64,000 nucleotides of DNA from Zhenhengia yiwuensis (GTDB taxonomy: Bacteria > Bacillota > Clostridia > Lachnospirales > Cellulosilyticaceae): positions 1-64,000 of the forward strand of contig NZ_JACRSY010000018.1 of assembly GCF_014384995.1 (NCBI RefSeq), in the 5' to 3' direction. The position numbers and the translations under genes were made by a program. Under the pieces are notes generated by a model that saw nothing but the letters and a program-made list of their open reading frames with translations, had not been told where the DNA came from and did no database searches. Shown in pieces: positions 7,809-15,543 of this stretch. The first letter of the stretch is position 1. Each line of letters opens with the position of its first letter.

Positions 7809-8205
7809 CTCTGTTCATCCCTCCTGCCTGTTCATTTAACCACGTTTCTCATCTTCAACCTATTTTTTCTACATATTTCTTTATAACTTACTCCATTCAT
7901 CGCATTAGCACCATTTACAAGCACAAAAGCACAAAACTTTTTCTCTATGTGTGCACGCTGTATCCTTTGGCACTCAATGGATTGATCCACATCAACACAA
8001 AAGCACATTACTTTTACAAAACTTCAGAGTTTATACGCCCTACTCTATATATTATATATATATACTTTTTTATATATATTTTAGTGTACTAATGTGATAG
8101 AAAGGCTGTAGTCATTGATACTCAAAGGATTGAGCAAACACAAAACTGCGTACACTAGACCACAGTATAAAAAGTTTTGTACACTTTCTATTCAAACTGT
8201 AGACA
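7809..8205. other. Non-coding AT-rich region with repeats, possible phage replication origin
   Basis: About 400 bases without a gene directly after the primase-helicase gene. It has a pure AT tract (8045-8083), two related palindromic elements ACTCAATGGATTGA (7972-7985) and ACTCAAAGGATTGAG (8120-8134), several ACACAAAA elements, and GTACACT elements in direct and inverted orientation (near 8090, 8150 and 8178). Repeats flanking an AT tract next to the replication protein gene are typical of phage origins. This is an inference. Confidence 0.4.
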
Positions 8206-10359
8206 TTAAAATGGCAAAGTCAGTCCCTCTACATAGGGTAGTTTCCAAAATCTTTGTCTCGTTTTTGCCTTACCTTTGCCTGCTATAAATGGCTCTTCTG
8301 ACTTATAACCTTTCTCATTTAATGTATTTCTTATAGCATTAGCCTTGCAATGAATACCAAACTCATCACGTAGGTATTTCGCAATCATACTTACAGTACA
8401 AGCACCTAGCTTTTCACTTTCCCAATCAAAAATATCATCTAATGCAACTTCTACTTCTGACTTCGTAGTAAACGCTACATTCAATGTGTTATTAAACGCT
8501 TGTTCTTCTGCTGTCATATAAAGTGGTTCGTTCGCTTGCACTTTCTTTGCGTAGAGATGCATTAACTGTCCCCATAACCTTGTAGGATTCACGTCATTGA
8601 TATACTGTAGGCTTTCAACTGGCAACACAACAAATCGCCTATTCCCTGTCTTATCACGTAGAAATTCATCATCATTAACCGTTCCCATATAGGCTGTTCG
8701 TCTTGGATAGATACAGAAGCTCCTTCCATAAGGATGTCTAAACTCATCATTCTTATTAGATATAAAACTTTTGAGTTTATCTACATCCGACTTTTTAAAG
8801 GTACTTCCTATCTCACCTAACTCTACCACCCAATACTTGGTGGCTTGCATAATACTATCATTCTTTTCAAGATTTAAAGTTAACCCATCTCTATAAAATT
8901 GAATAGGAATAAATGAGGTTGCCCATCTCGTCTTTCCCAATCCTTGCTTTCCCTTAAAAACAATAACAAACTCTAATGATCGGTTTGCTTCCATTGTATT
9001 AAAAGCAATATGGATACAATTGAGAAGCCACTTAAGCAGTATCTTGTTGTAGAAATCTATTACTTCCTTGTCTTTTGTTTCATACTGAACTGTAGCTAAC
9101 AATTTTTCTATTTCATCTGTTCCTGTATCTTCTGTAACACTCTTACATTCATTTAGAAAGTCTCCTACTGGGTTATACCTATTTTCAGCACCTATAACAT
9201 ACACAAAATCATAGAGAGACTCCTTAGAGAGCTTATAGTCATTTTCAGTGCAGAAGTCTTTTATTTTAGTAAAAGTTACATCAGCTAAACTCTCATCATG
9301 TTCTATCCCTTCAAATTCTAATCTTCTTGTTAGGTCATTCAATCTTACCTTTATCCCTTTATGTTTGAGCAGTATCTTCATATTCTCAGCTACTTTCATA
9401 GGCTTTTTACCATCTAATATAAAAGGAATATAAGTTACTGTAGGTTGAGCTATTGCATTTGATTCTCCTTGTTCTGCATGCCCTTTATGTGGTTTATTTG
9501 TTCTAATCTGCTTGTTATAACTTGGGTCATAAAAACAATTAGCCCCATCTATAGCCTGTGTAATAACCTTACAGCCATAAGTATAGAGTCCTCTTAACTT
9601 GTCCCATTTTTCACGCATTAATCCACTTGATCTAAACAACCTATCCACAGTATCAAAATCTCCCTGTGCATAAAAGGCTAGCATATTACAAAGGGCCAGG
9701 TCTGCCTCTGATTGTGAGGGATACTTACCACTCCAGTTGCCACTATAGAGTTCATTAAATAAATCCCACTGTTTTGACCTTCTAATAGTCTCAATAATAT
9801 CAGCATCGCTTCGATTAAAGTTGTAACTTGCTGGTGCCTTCTTTTTAGCGCGTTGCTCCTTCTTCAGATACTTATCAAAAAGTGGCTTAATACTCTCTGT
9901 GCAATCCCTTAGCGTGGTATAAGGTTCAATGACTTTCCCTGTTACTGTAAAGAATCGCCCTTTCTCGTAACACTCAAAGTTGCCTTTTCTGCAAGCTCCC
10001 TGTGGCTTAGTGCCTTTACAAATGACATGGATACCCTTACCGCTTGGTGAGACTTCGGCATAGCTGCCTAGTGTGGTTATCACTTCATTGACTATAGAAT
10101 CTTTCAAGTCTACTCCATCTATATCTACACCAAAGATGCCATCCCCTAGCATAAAACCCAATCCATCATACTTCCCTACTACACGCATAGCTGTATCATA
10201 ATCACACCATGTACGAGGGTTATTACTTTGTGCCATGCCACCCGTTCTAGCATTAAAGGGCTTTTTAGTGTATTTACCTGTCTTTTCATCTAAGAACATT
10301 CTGTACACTACCCATCTGTTCATTTCTTTAAGTTCTTGTGGTACATCACTATAACGCAC
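8206..10359 (-). CDS. Phage primase-helicase, VapE family
   Basis: 717 residues from a GTG (binding site AGAGGTGA). The N-terminal region is an archaeo-eukaryotic type primase: FGVDIDGVD (metal-binding Asp pair) and SPSGKGIHVI (catalytic His). A linker rich in Lys follows. The C-terminal half is a virulence-associated E helicase with Walker A FKGKQGLGKT, WVVELGEIG (Walker B region), RRTAYMGTVN and GNRRFVVLPV (arginine finger). It would initiate phage replication and unwind DNA. The last block is a winged-helix-like tail. Confidence 0.9.
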   Translation of the reverse strand: MRYSDVPQELKEMNRWVVYRMFLDEKTGKYTKKPFNARTGGMAQSNNPRTWCDYDTAMRVVGKYDGLGFMLGDGIFGVDIDGVDLKDSIVNEVITTLGSYAEVSPSGKGIHVICKGTKPQGACRKGNFECYEKGRFFTVTGKVIEPYTTLRDCTESIKPLFDKYLKKEQRAKKKAPASYNFNRSDADIIETIRRSKQWDLFNELYSGNWSGKYPSQSEADLALCNMLAFYAQGDFDTVDRLFRSSGLMREKWDKLRGLYTYGCKVITQAIDGANCFYDPSYNKQIRTNKPHKGHAEQGESNAIAQPTVTYIPFILDGKKPMKVAENMKILLKHKGIKVRLNDLTRRLEFEGIEHDESLADVTFTKIKDFCTENDYKLSKESLYDFVYVIGAENRYNPVGDFLNECKSVTEDTGTDEIEKLLATVQYETKDKEVIDFYNKILLKWLLNCIHIAFNTMEANRSLEFVIVFKGKQGLGKTRWATSFIPIQFYRDGLTLNLEKNDSIMQATKYWVVELGEIGSTFKKSDVDKLKSFISNKNDEFRHPYGRSFCIYPRRTAYMGTVNDDEFLRDKTGNRRFVVLPVESLQYINDVNPTRLWGQLMHLYAKKVQANEPLYMTAEEQAFNNTLNVAFTTKSEVEVALDDIFDWESEKLGACTVSMIAKYLRDEFGIHCKANAIRNTLNEKGYKSEEPFIAGKGKAKTRQRFWKLPYVEGLTLPF

Positions 10360-10385
10360 TCTCTCACCTCTTTTCTAGCTGTTTT

Positions 10386-10940
10386 CTAGAATGGTAAAGA
10401 ATCATCTTCCCAATCTATCTGAGTCTCTACTACAGGTATAGCTTGCTTTTTAAGTAATACTGGCTTTGGAATAAGAGCAGTCTTGACACTTTCTGTATCT
10501 GTTGTATAGCGTAATGTAGTAAAGAACCCCGTATTCCCTTCAATCTCGTATTCCTTCTCACCAAAAATACCACCAAAGAGTTTGGCTCTCAGGTTGTGCT
10601 CATTCCAATCCCACTTATAGCCTGTATTACTCTTTTCAATGTGGTGAATAAAAGTCTTGAAGTTCTTTTTAATTTGCTCATCCTTTTCACTTCCATCATC
10701 TTTAGGGCAAGTTAGCCTATAAGTACCTTTCCACTTTTTATCACCTTTTTGTTTTTCATATTGCTCTAGATAAAAGTTCTTATATGGGCCTTCTGCAATA
10801 TCAAAATGAATCACTACCACATTCCCCCAGCCATAAACCTCTTCATTTGCATCTATAATCTTACAAACATAGCCTCCTACAGGAAGCTTTCTTTTTTCTC
10901 CTCTAACTTGTGTTGTTTCGTATCCATTCCATTTTTTCAT
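10386..10940 (-). CDS. Phage protein with SSB-like acidic tail (DUF669-like)
   Basis: 184 residues. The body has beta-rich sequence (GGYVCKIIDANEEVYGWGNVVVIHFDIAEG) like DUF669 phage proteins that stand in for single-stranded DNA-binding proteins. It ends in WEDDSLPF, closely resembling the acidic hydrophobic tip (DDIPF) by which bacterial SSBs recruit partners. It is between the primase-helicase and the ERCC4 nuclease genes, which fits a replication or recombination role. Confidence 0.65.
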   Translation of the reverse strand: MKKWNGYETTQVRGEKRKLPVGGYVCKIIDANEEVYGWGNVVVIHFDIAEGPYKNFYLEQYEKQKGDKKWKGTYRLTCPKDDGSEKDEQIKKNFKTFIHHIEKSNTGYKWDWNEHNLRAKLFGGIFGEKEYEIEGNTGFFTTLRYTTDTESVKTALIPKPVLLKKQAIPVVETQIDWEDDSLPF

Positions 10941-10942
10941 TT

Positions 10943-11467
10943 TTATATTTCTCCTCTTCTTAGTAATTCTCTTAGTGTGTAAATTAATGTCTTGTATATA
11001 AAGTCACCACTATAAGTGCTGTCTTTTAAAAAAGTAACTTTCAAATCATATCGAGCTTCAAATACTTTAAGGGTAGCATTGAATGAATTAGGTAAATACT
11101 TTGTATTGTAGTTATGCAATAAGATATCTTCATAACTAGCATTTTCTATGAGTAGGTGCAAACATCCTCTCGCCCTTAGGAATTCCTTTTCAATACGTTC
11201 TCTACTCTGCGTGAAGTTACCACTTAATTCATTAAGATTAGCTTTTCTTTCAATCGTGCATATATCTTGCAAATAGAAAGCTCTGTTCCAATGTGGAAGC
11301 TGTACTTTTAATGTGTAATCACCAAAATCCAGTTTTTCACATACGTACTTAATCTTGTGTGCTTCAAAGTACTCAATAATATGCTTACACCTCTGTTCCC
11401 TCGTATCAATTACCACAATAGCCTCTTTTAAGATTTCTTTGATTTCCTTATCCGAGTACCTAAACAT
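10943..11467 (-). CDS. ERCC4-family nuclease
   Basis: 174 residues. The nuclease signature is VVIDTREQR near the N-terminus, GDYTL, and TIERKANLNEL (the ERK part of the ERKxxxD motif), as in XPF/Mus81 and phage ERCC4-like proteins. It should cut branched or flapped DNA. Its ATG follows the stop of the ATPase gene with no gap, indicating coupled translation. No helix-hairpin-helix domain is present, so it may act with a partner. Confidence 0.8.
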   Translation of the reverse strand: MFRYSDKEIKEILKEAIVVIDTREQRCKHIIEYFEAHKIKYVCEKLDFGDYTLKVQLPHWNRAFYLQDICTIERKANLNELSGNFTQSRERIEKEFLRARGCLHLLIENASYEDILLHNYNTKYLPNSFNATLKVFEARYDLKVTFLKDSTYSGDFIYKTLIYTLRELLRRGEI

Positions 11468-12106
11468 CTAAAACTCCTCTAAGACACGCAATACTGGCAC
11501 AATATCGTTCTCTATCTCATCCTCTTCAAATGCACCAAAAGGTGTCTTGGCTGTAGAGTTCTTGCTGTGGGTTTCAAAGATGTATCTACCATCCTTACAT
11601 TTTGCTAATAAAACCACATTAAACTTAGATTCAGGAACCAACTTGTTCAGTTTCTTTCCTGTGGTCTTCATCCTTGTCCACATATAGCCATCCTCTGTGC
11701 GTTCCGTTTCACTATGGGCTGTATAAATAATAGTTAGGTCATCTCTAAGGTCACATACCACATCCAAGATGCTATAAATATAACTTGCTAAGTCTAACCA
11801 CTTATCAAAGTTCTTCTCTTTAGACCGTCTCATTTCTTCACCAATCATAATGCCATTTAAGGTGTCTACCACGATATACTTCAGATCACTCTTTTCACTA
11901 ATGCCTTTCATCAGGGCTAATACCTTATTAGGATCATCTGTAGCAATGTAATTTTTATTAGCTGCATTATACTGTTGTCTAAAGCCTCTCCATGCACTTC
12001 CCTTTTTATCTGCATCGATATAATAAGTTTCCTTTGGGTCTAAATTCCTTAATGATGTGGTTTTACCAGCACCTGATTCACCTATAATACAAATTGCTTT
12101 TGCCAT
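11468..12106 (-). CDS. Sak4-like phage RecA-fold ATPase
   Basis: 212 residues. Walker A GESGAGKT at residues 8-15, a Walker B strand YIVVDTLNG, and LTIIYTAHSETERTEDGYMWTRMKTTGKKLNKLV in the region after Walker B. This layout matches phage Sak4 or AAA_24 recombinases, which anneal single strands with an SSB partner. Location between a Gam-like and an ERCC4 gene supports a recombination role. Confidence 0.75.
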   Translation of the reverse strand: MAKAICIIGESGAGKTTSLRNLDPKETYYIDADKKGSAWRGFRQQYNAANKNYIATDDPNKVLALMKGISEKSDLKYIVVDTLNGIMIGEEMRRSKEKNFDKWLDLASYIYSILDVVCDLRDDLTIIYTAHSETERTEDGYMWTRMKTTGKKLNKLVPESKFNVVLLAKCKDGRYIFETHSKNSTAKTPFGAFEEDEIENDIVPVLRVLEEF

Positions 12107-12120
12107 CTTTCTTACTCCTT

Positions 12121-12645
12121 CTAATATTTAATTTCTAGCTCTTCTGATTTCATAATTGTGTTAAGCCCTTTTATATTAAGGATTTCTCCTGTATTGACAT
12201 CTACAATCCCATCATCTGTAGGTAGTAACGACTTTTTAAAGTCTGCCCACTTAAAACTCAATACTTCTTTTTTACTCAGAAACTCTTCTCTTTGATTGGC
12301 CTGTGCCCACTCTATAAGCTTCTCTGTATCCTTTTCAAAGTCTTCTTTAGCCTTTTTAACAATCACATCCCCACTAAGGAGTTCTACCTTTTTCATTGTC
12401 TTTGTCTCATGTTGTGGTACTTGTTCAAATAAAAATTTAAGCTGCGTTCTTAAATAATCTCGTTTATTATTCAAACTTAGCTGTCTTTCCTCAAACTTAT
12501 TGGTCAGTTCCTCACTTTGTAAAATAAACATCTCTCTAAGTTCAGCTAATTTATAATCAAGTTCTTTTATTTCTTCTAATAACTTATTCATTTCTACTTT
12601 CATTTGAACAATTGTTTCATCTACTTCAATTACTTTCTTAGCCAT
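12121..12645 (-). CDS. Gam-like host-nuclease inhibitor
   Basis: 174 residues from the ATG at 12645, chosen because AAAGGAAAG lies just upstream; the frame is open 36 codons further but that segment is low-complexity. The protein has a coiled coil (LLEEIKELDYKLAELREMF), then GDVIVKKAKEDFEKDTEKLIEWAQ, and a C-terminal KWADFKKSL. This is the order found in phage Gam-like proteins that bind DNA ends and block RecBCD/AddAB. Assignment is by overall pattern. Confidence 0.65.
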   Translation of the reverse strand: MAKKVIEVDETIVQMKVEMNKLLEEIKELDYKLAELREMFILQSEELTNKFEERQLSLNNKRDYLRTQLKFLFEQVPQHETKTMKKVELLSGDVIVKKAKEDFEKDTEKLIEWAQANQREEFLSKKEVLSFKWADFKKSLLPTDDGIVDVNTGEILNIKGLNTIMKSEELEIKY

Positions 12646-12742
12646 TCGATTCTTTCCTTTTATATTTTTAGTTTTTAAATTAATAATTATTTTATAATCT
12701 AATTGTTGCACAAAAAAAAATTCTTTCTTTCTCTCTTTCTCG

Positions 12743-13132
12743 TTAACATGCATTCTTTACCTCATATTCTTCTCTCTCATCACTACCCTGATACTTCAAT
12801 AGATATTCCATGTTACTATCACAAATATTTTTAAATACCTTATTCATAAGCGTACTAAACTGTTCATAATCTTGAAAACATATATCCAATCCACTCTTTA
12901 GACTTCTCATTAACTCACATGCTTGATGAATCCAAAAACCATGCGTTAGCTGTTTCTCATATGGAATAATAGACTCTGCAAAGTCACCTTCTATAATTTT
13001 AAACCAAGCTGAGAATACTGGATCACCTTCTTTTGTTTCCTTCAAATGCATCTTATCTACTTTTACATTATAGAAACCATAGGGTACTACTCTCTTTTTC
13101 ATAGGTTCTAGTGCTCTACATAATTTACTCAT
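12743..13132 (-). CDS. Phage hypothetical protein (129 aa)
   Basis: Begins MSKLCRALEPMKKRVVPYGFYN with GGGGAT 5 bases upstream of ATG. The beta-rich middle (DPVFSAWFKIIEGDFAES, KQLTHGFWIHQACELMRSL) loosely resembles DUF669-type phage proteins like the 184-aa gene downstream. It is the first gene after the early promoter region apart from the excisionase-like gene. The function is unknown. Confidence 0.6.
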   Translation of the reverse strand: MSKLCRALEPMKKRVVPYGFYNVKVDKMHLKETKEGDPVFSAWFKIIEGDFAESIIPYEKQLTHGFWIHQACELMRSLKSGLDICFQDYEQFSTLMNKVFKNICDSNMEYLLKYQGSDEREEYEVKNAC

Positions 13133-13253
13133 GTGCCATCCCCTTATTCTATTTGATGTATTATTAATAAGTTATACAAAATAATTCACTTTTTTTCACA
13201 TTTAATACTATATCATACCTGTAATATTTTTTCTTTACGCAATATATGGAAAT

Positions 13254-13505
13254 CTATACACCATACCCCATAACTTCAGCAATATCAACAGCTCTTATCT
13301 TAGTGGTTCCAAATTTTATAGCTGGAAGCTCTCCTCTTTTAATCATGCAGTAGACTGCCTCACGTGTAACTCCTAAAATTTCTGCTACCTCTTGCACAGA
13401 ATAAAGTGCCTTGTTTAGTCCCAATGTTCTTTTTTCAAGTTCCTCTACCCTTCCTATTAACTCATGTACTACATTTTGTAATTCTTTGTTTGTCATTATT
13501 CTCAT
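13254..13505 (-). CDS. Excisionase-like helix-turn-helix protein
   Basis: 83 residues: an N-terminal coiled segment followed by LYSVQEVAEILGVTREAVYCMIKRGELPAIKFGTTKIRAVDI, the MerR/Xis-type winged helix found in phage and plasmid excisionases. It lies first on the minus strand of the lysis-lysogeny switch, the place of early regulators. Either ATG at 13505 or the one three codons later could be the start; AGGA precedes both. Confidence 0.75.
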   Translation of the reverse strand: MRIMTNKELQNVVHELIGRVEELEKRTLGLNKALYSVQEVAEILGVTREAVYCMIKRGELPAIKFGTTKIRAVDIAEVMGYGV

Positions 13506-13640
13506 TATCCTTTCTATCTGTTTTCACTAAAACTTATACCCTATTCCTTTAAAAGATAACTATTCATGAGTAAAATAAATCTTTTCCCATATAATAATTA
13601 GTACTTTATAAGGTTATAGCATTATTTTAGCTATCATTCA

Positions 13641-13694
13641 GTCAAGTAAATTTCGTTTTTTCACTTGACGAATACCAATATATTATTTTATTAT
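13641..13694. promoter_or_regulatory. Lysis-lysogeny operator and divergent promoters
   Basis: An inverted repeat GTCAAGT (13641-13647) / ACTTGAC (13663-13669) lies between the divergent repressor and excisionase genes. Its right arm forms part of a plus-strand promoter (TTGACG at 13665, 18 bases, TATTAT at 13689-13694); its left arm gives TTGACT on the minus strand, at 13640-13645, although the matching -10 is weak. This arrangement suits a repressor that silences the early genes and controls itself. Confidence 0.5.
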
Positions 13695-13753
13695 CTAATA
13701 GTCAATAAATACTTCGAAAAAAGACTAATGGAAATTAATAGGAGTGAACACAA

Positions 13754-14161
13754 ATGAACAAAAGAGAAAATAATATAAAAAATACAGGACTTATTATTAA
13801 AGACCTTTGTAAAGAAAAAGATATTACAGTTCAGGAACTCGAAAAAAGATGTGGTCTGGGAAATGGAAGTGTTAATAGATGGGTTTCAGGCTCTAGCCCT
13901 ACTATTAAAATGCTTACCCCTATATCAGAATATTTTAATGTCAGCATAGATTACTTAGCTGGCCTTACTGAACAAAAAGATAAATTCGATGAATGGAATA
14001 AAAAATATAATGTAAAAAAACTAGCTGATGAGGCAAAGCTCTTTGATTCTATTGGGAAGCTAAAGCGACTTTTTTCAGATGTAGAACTTATTGACCTCAA
14101 TGAAAATGATATGGCTCTTTTAAAAGCCTATCTAGAATTATTACAAAAACGAAAAGAATAG
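13754..14161 (+). CDS. XRE-family phage repressor (cI-like)
   Basis: 135 residues. N-terminal helix-turn-helix ITVQELEKRCGLGNGSVNRWVSGSSPTIKMLTPISEYFNVSIDYLAG, followed by a helical C-terminal segment and no peptidase domain, so it is a short repressor not of the LexA-cleaved type. Binding site TAGGAG. It is followed by the integrase 37 bases downstream, probably in one transcript: the lysogeny module. Confidence 0.85.
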   Translation: MNKRENNIKNTGLIIKDLCKEKDITVQELEKRCGLGNGSVNRWVSGSSPTIKMLTPISEYFNVSIDYLAGLTEQKDKFDEWNKKYNVKKLADEAKLFDSIGKLKRLFSDVELIDLNENDMALLKAYLELLQKRKE

Positions 14162-14198
14162 CCACTGTGGCTATCTAGACATCAAGAGGGGGCTAATT

Positions 14199-15371
14199 AT
14201 GGCATCAATATCAAAAAGAACTAGAAAAAATTCTAAAGGAGAATCTGTATCACACTGGCGAGCTCAAGACATCGTTAATGGAAAGCGTGTAGAATTCACT
14301 GCAAAAACCAAAAGACTTGTAGAGGAAAAATTAAGACAATATATTAATGATATCGAACAGTATGGTAGTGTTCTAGATAAAGATGAATATTCATTGTCTG
14401 AATGGGTTCATATTTTTCTTTATACTAAATCTTATCCCACTGTAGCAAAATCTACTTTTCATCGTCAACAGGCTAGCTACAAACATATTTCCACATCTTC
14501 TTTAGGATCTGTTACCTTACAAAATATTTCTCCACGTCTTATTCAAAAGTTTATTAATTCCTTGGAGCTGTCCAACTCATCACTGCGCCAAATTCGCATT
14601 TTACTTAATCAATCTTTTGAATATGCTATAGATAATAATTTATTAAGGACAAACCCTATGAGAGGGGTTATTGTACCTAAAAAAAATAAAGATAATACCA
14701 TTAGAGTACTTTCAAAAGAGCAACAAAAAAACTATATCCTTGCTCTTGAGAATGAGCCTAACAGGCTGCTTTTTTTAACTGCTCTGTTTACAGGATTAAG
14801 ATGTGGAGAACTCATCGCCCTAAAATGGAAAAATGTAGATTTAGAAAAAAGTACTCTTTTCGTATGTGAAACTGTAGTTAGAACTAAGGTCTATACTTCA
14901 ACTGGTAAGTCACATTTTGAAACTGTTACAAATCAACCAAAAACTCAATCTAGTATTAGAACTGTTCCTCTACCTGAATTTCTCACTCAAGAGCTTTCTG
15001 TTTATAAACCTTCAGGCACCAATATAAGTGAACAATATGTCTTTGGAACATCCATTGGAACTCCACAATGGGACTGTAATATTAGAAATTGGCATTATAG
15101 AGTATGCCAAAAAGCTCAAATTAACCCTACAATATCTATAGAAAATGGTAATCAAGTTGTTAAATATATAGGAGTTCCCTTTCACGCTTTAAGACATACC
15201 TTTGCAACGCGTATGATAGAGGCCGGGGAAAATGTAAAAGTTATTCAAGAACTACTAGGACATTCAGACATTCAAACAACACTTAATATTTATACACATG
15301 TTCTTGAAGAAACCAAAATAGCTTCTGCGAAAAAGCAACATAATCTTTATTATGACTTACTTTCTCTTTAA
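14199..15371 (+). CDS. int: Tyrosine site-specific integrase
   Basis: 390 residues. N-terminal AP2-like arm-binding region (residues 1-60), SAM-like core-binding domain (about 65-170), and catalytic domain with R (FTGLRCGELIALKW), K in the beta hairpin, HALRHTFATRM (HxxR), GHSDIQTTLNIYTHV (H and the nucleophile Tyr). All expected catalytic residues are visible, so it looks active. It is the last phage gene before host pepF and marks the right prophage end. Confidence 0.95.
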   Translation: MASISKRTRKNSKGESVSHWRAQDIVNGKRVEFTAKTKRLVEEKLRQYINDIEQYGSVLDKDEYSLSEWVHIFLYTKSYPTVAKSTFHRQQASYKHISTSSLGSVTLQNISPRLIQKFINSLELSNSSLRQIRILLNQSFEYAIDNNLLRTNPMRGVIVPKKNKDNTIRVLSKEQQKNYILALENEPNRLLFLTALFTGLRCGELIALKWKNVDLEKSTLFVCETVVRTKVYTSTGKSHFETVTNQPKTQSSIRTVPLPEFLTQELSVYKPSGTNISEQYVFGTSIGTPQWDCNIRNWHYRVCQKAQINPTISIENGNQVVKYIGVPFHALRHTFATRMIEAGENVKVIQELLGHSDIQTTLNIYTHVLEETKIASAKKQHNLYYDLLSL

Positions 15372-15401
15372 AGCAATATTTCCCAATGGTTTAAAGGATA
15401 T

Positions 15402-15425
15402 TTTTTTCCCTCATTTTTTCCCTCA
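15402..15425. repeat. Tandem 12-bp repeat, candidate integrase site
   Basis: TTTTTTCCCTCA occurs twice back to back, 31 bases after the integrase stop and before the host pepF terminator. It could be an arm-binding site or part of the attachment site. The core cannot be defined because the other prophage end is outside the window. Confidence 0.4.
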
Positions 15426-15487
15426 CTTTTTCTTGAAATATATCTAAAACAACTTAAAAACTCATATAAAATGCTAAAAAAATATAT

Positions 15488-15536
15488 AAAAAAAGAACCT
15501 TCCTTACTCACCAAAACAGCAAGTAAATCAGGTTCT
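15488..15536 (-). terminator. Intrinsic terminator of pepF
   Basis: Minus strand hairpin with outer stem AGAACC / GGTTCT and inner TTACTT-containing arms, followed by seven T. It is directly downstream of the pepF stop. Confidence 0.75.
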
Positions 15537-15543
15537 ATCCTAC

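Noticed and set aside
8041..8090. AT repeat as a CRISPR or other array
   Set aside because: It is a simple TA tract without spacers; no CRISPR repeats are present in the window.
14160..14174. Hairpin AGCCACTGTGGCT after the repressor gene
   Set aside because: It has no T run on either strand, so a terminator is not supported; the integrase is likely co-transcribed.
15372..15487. A tRNA gene or attachment site core at the prophage junction
   Set aside because: No cloverleaf is visible, and the core cannot be defined without the other end of the prophage.
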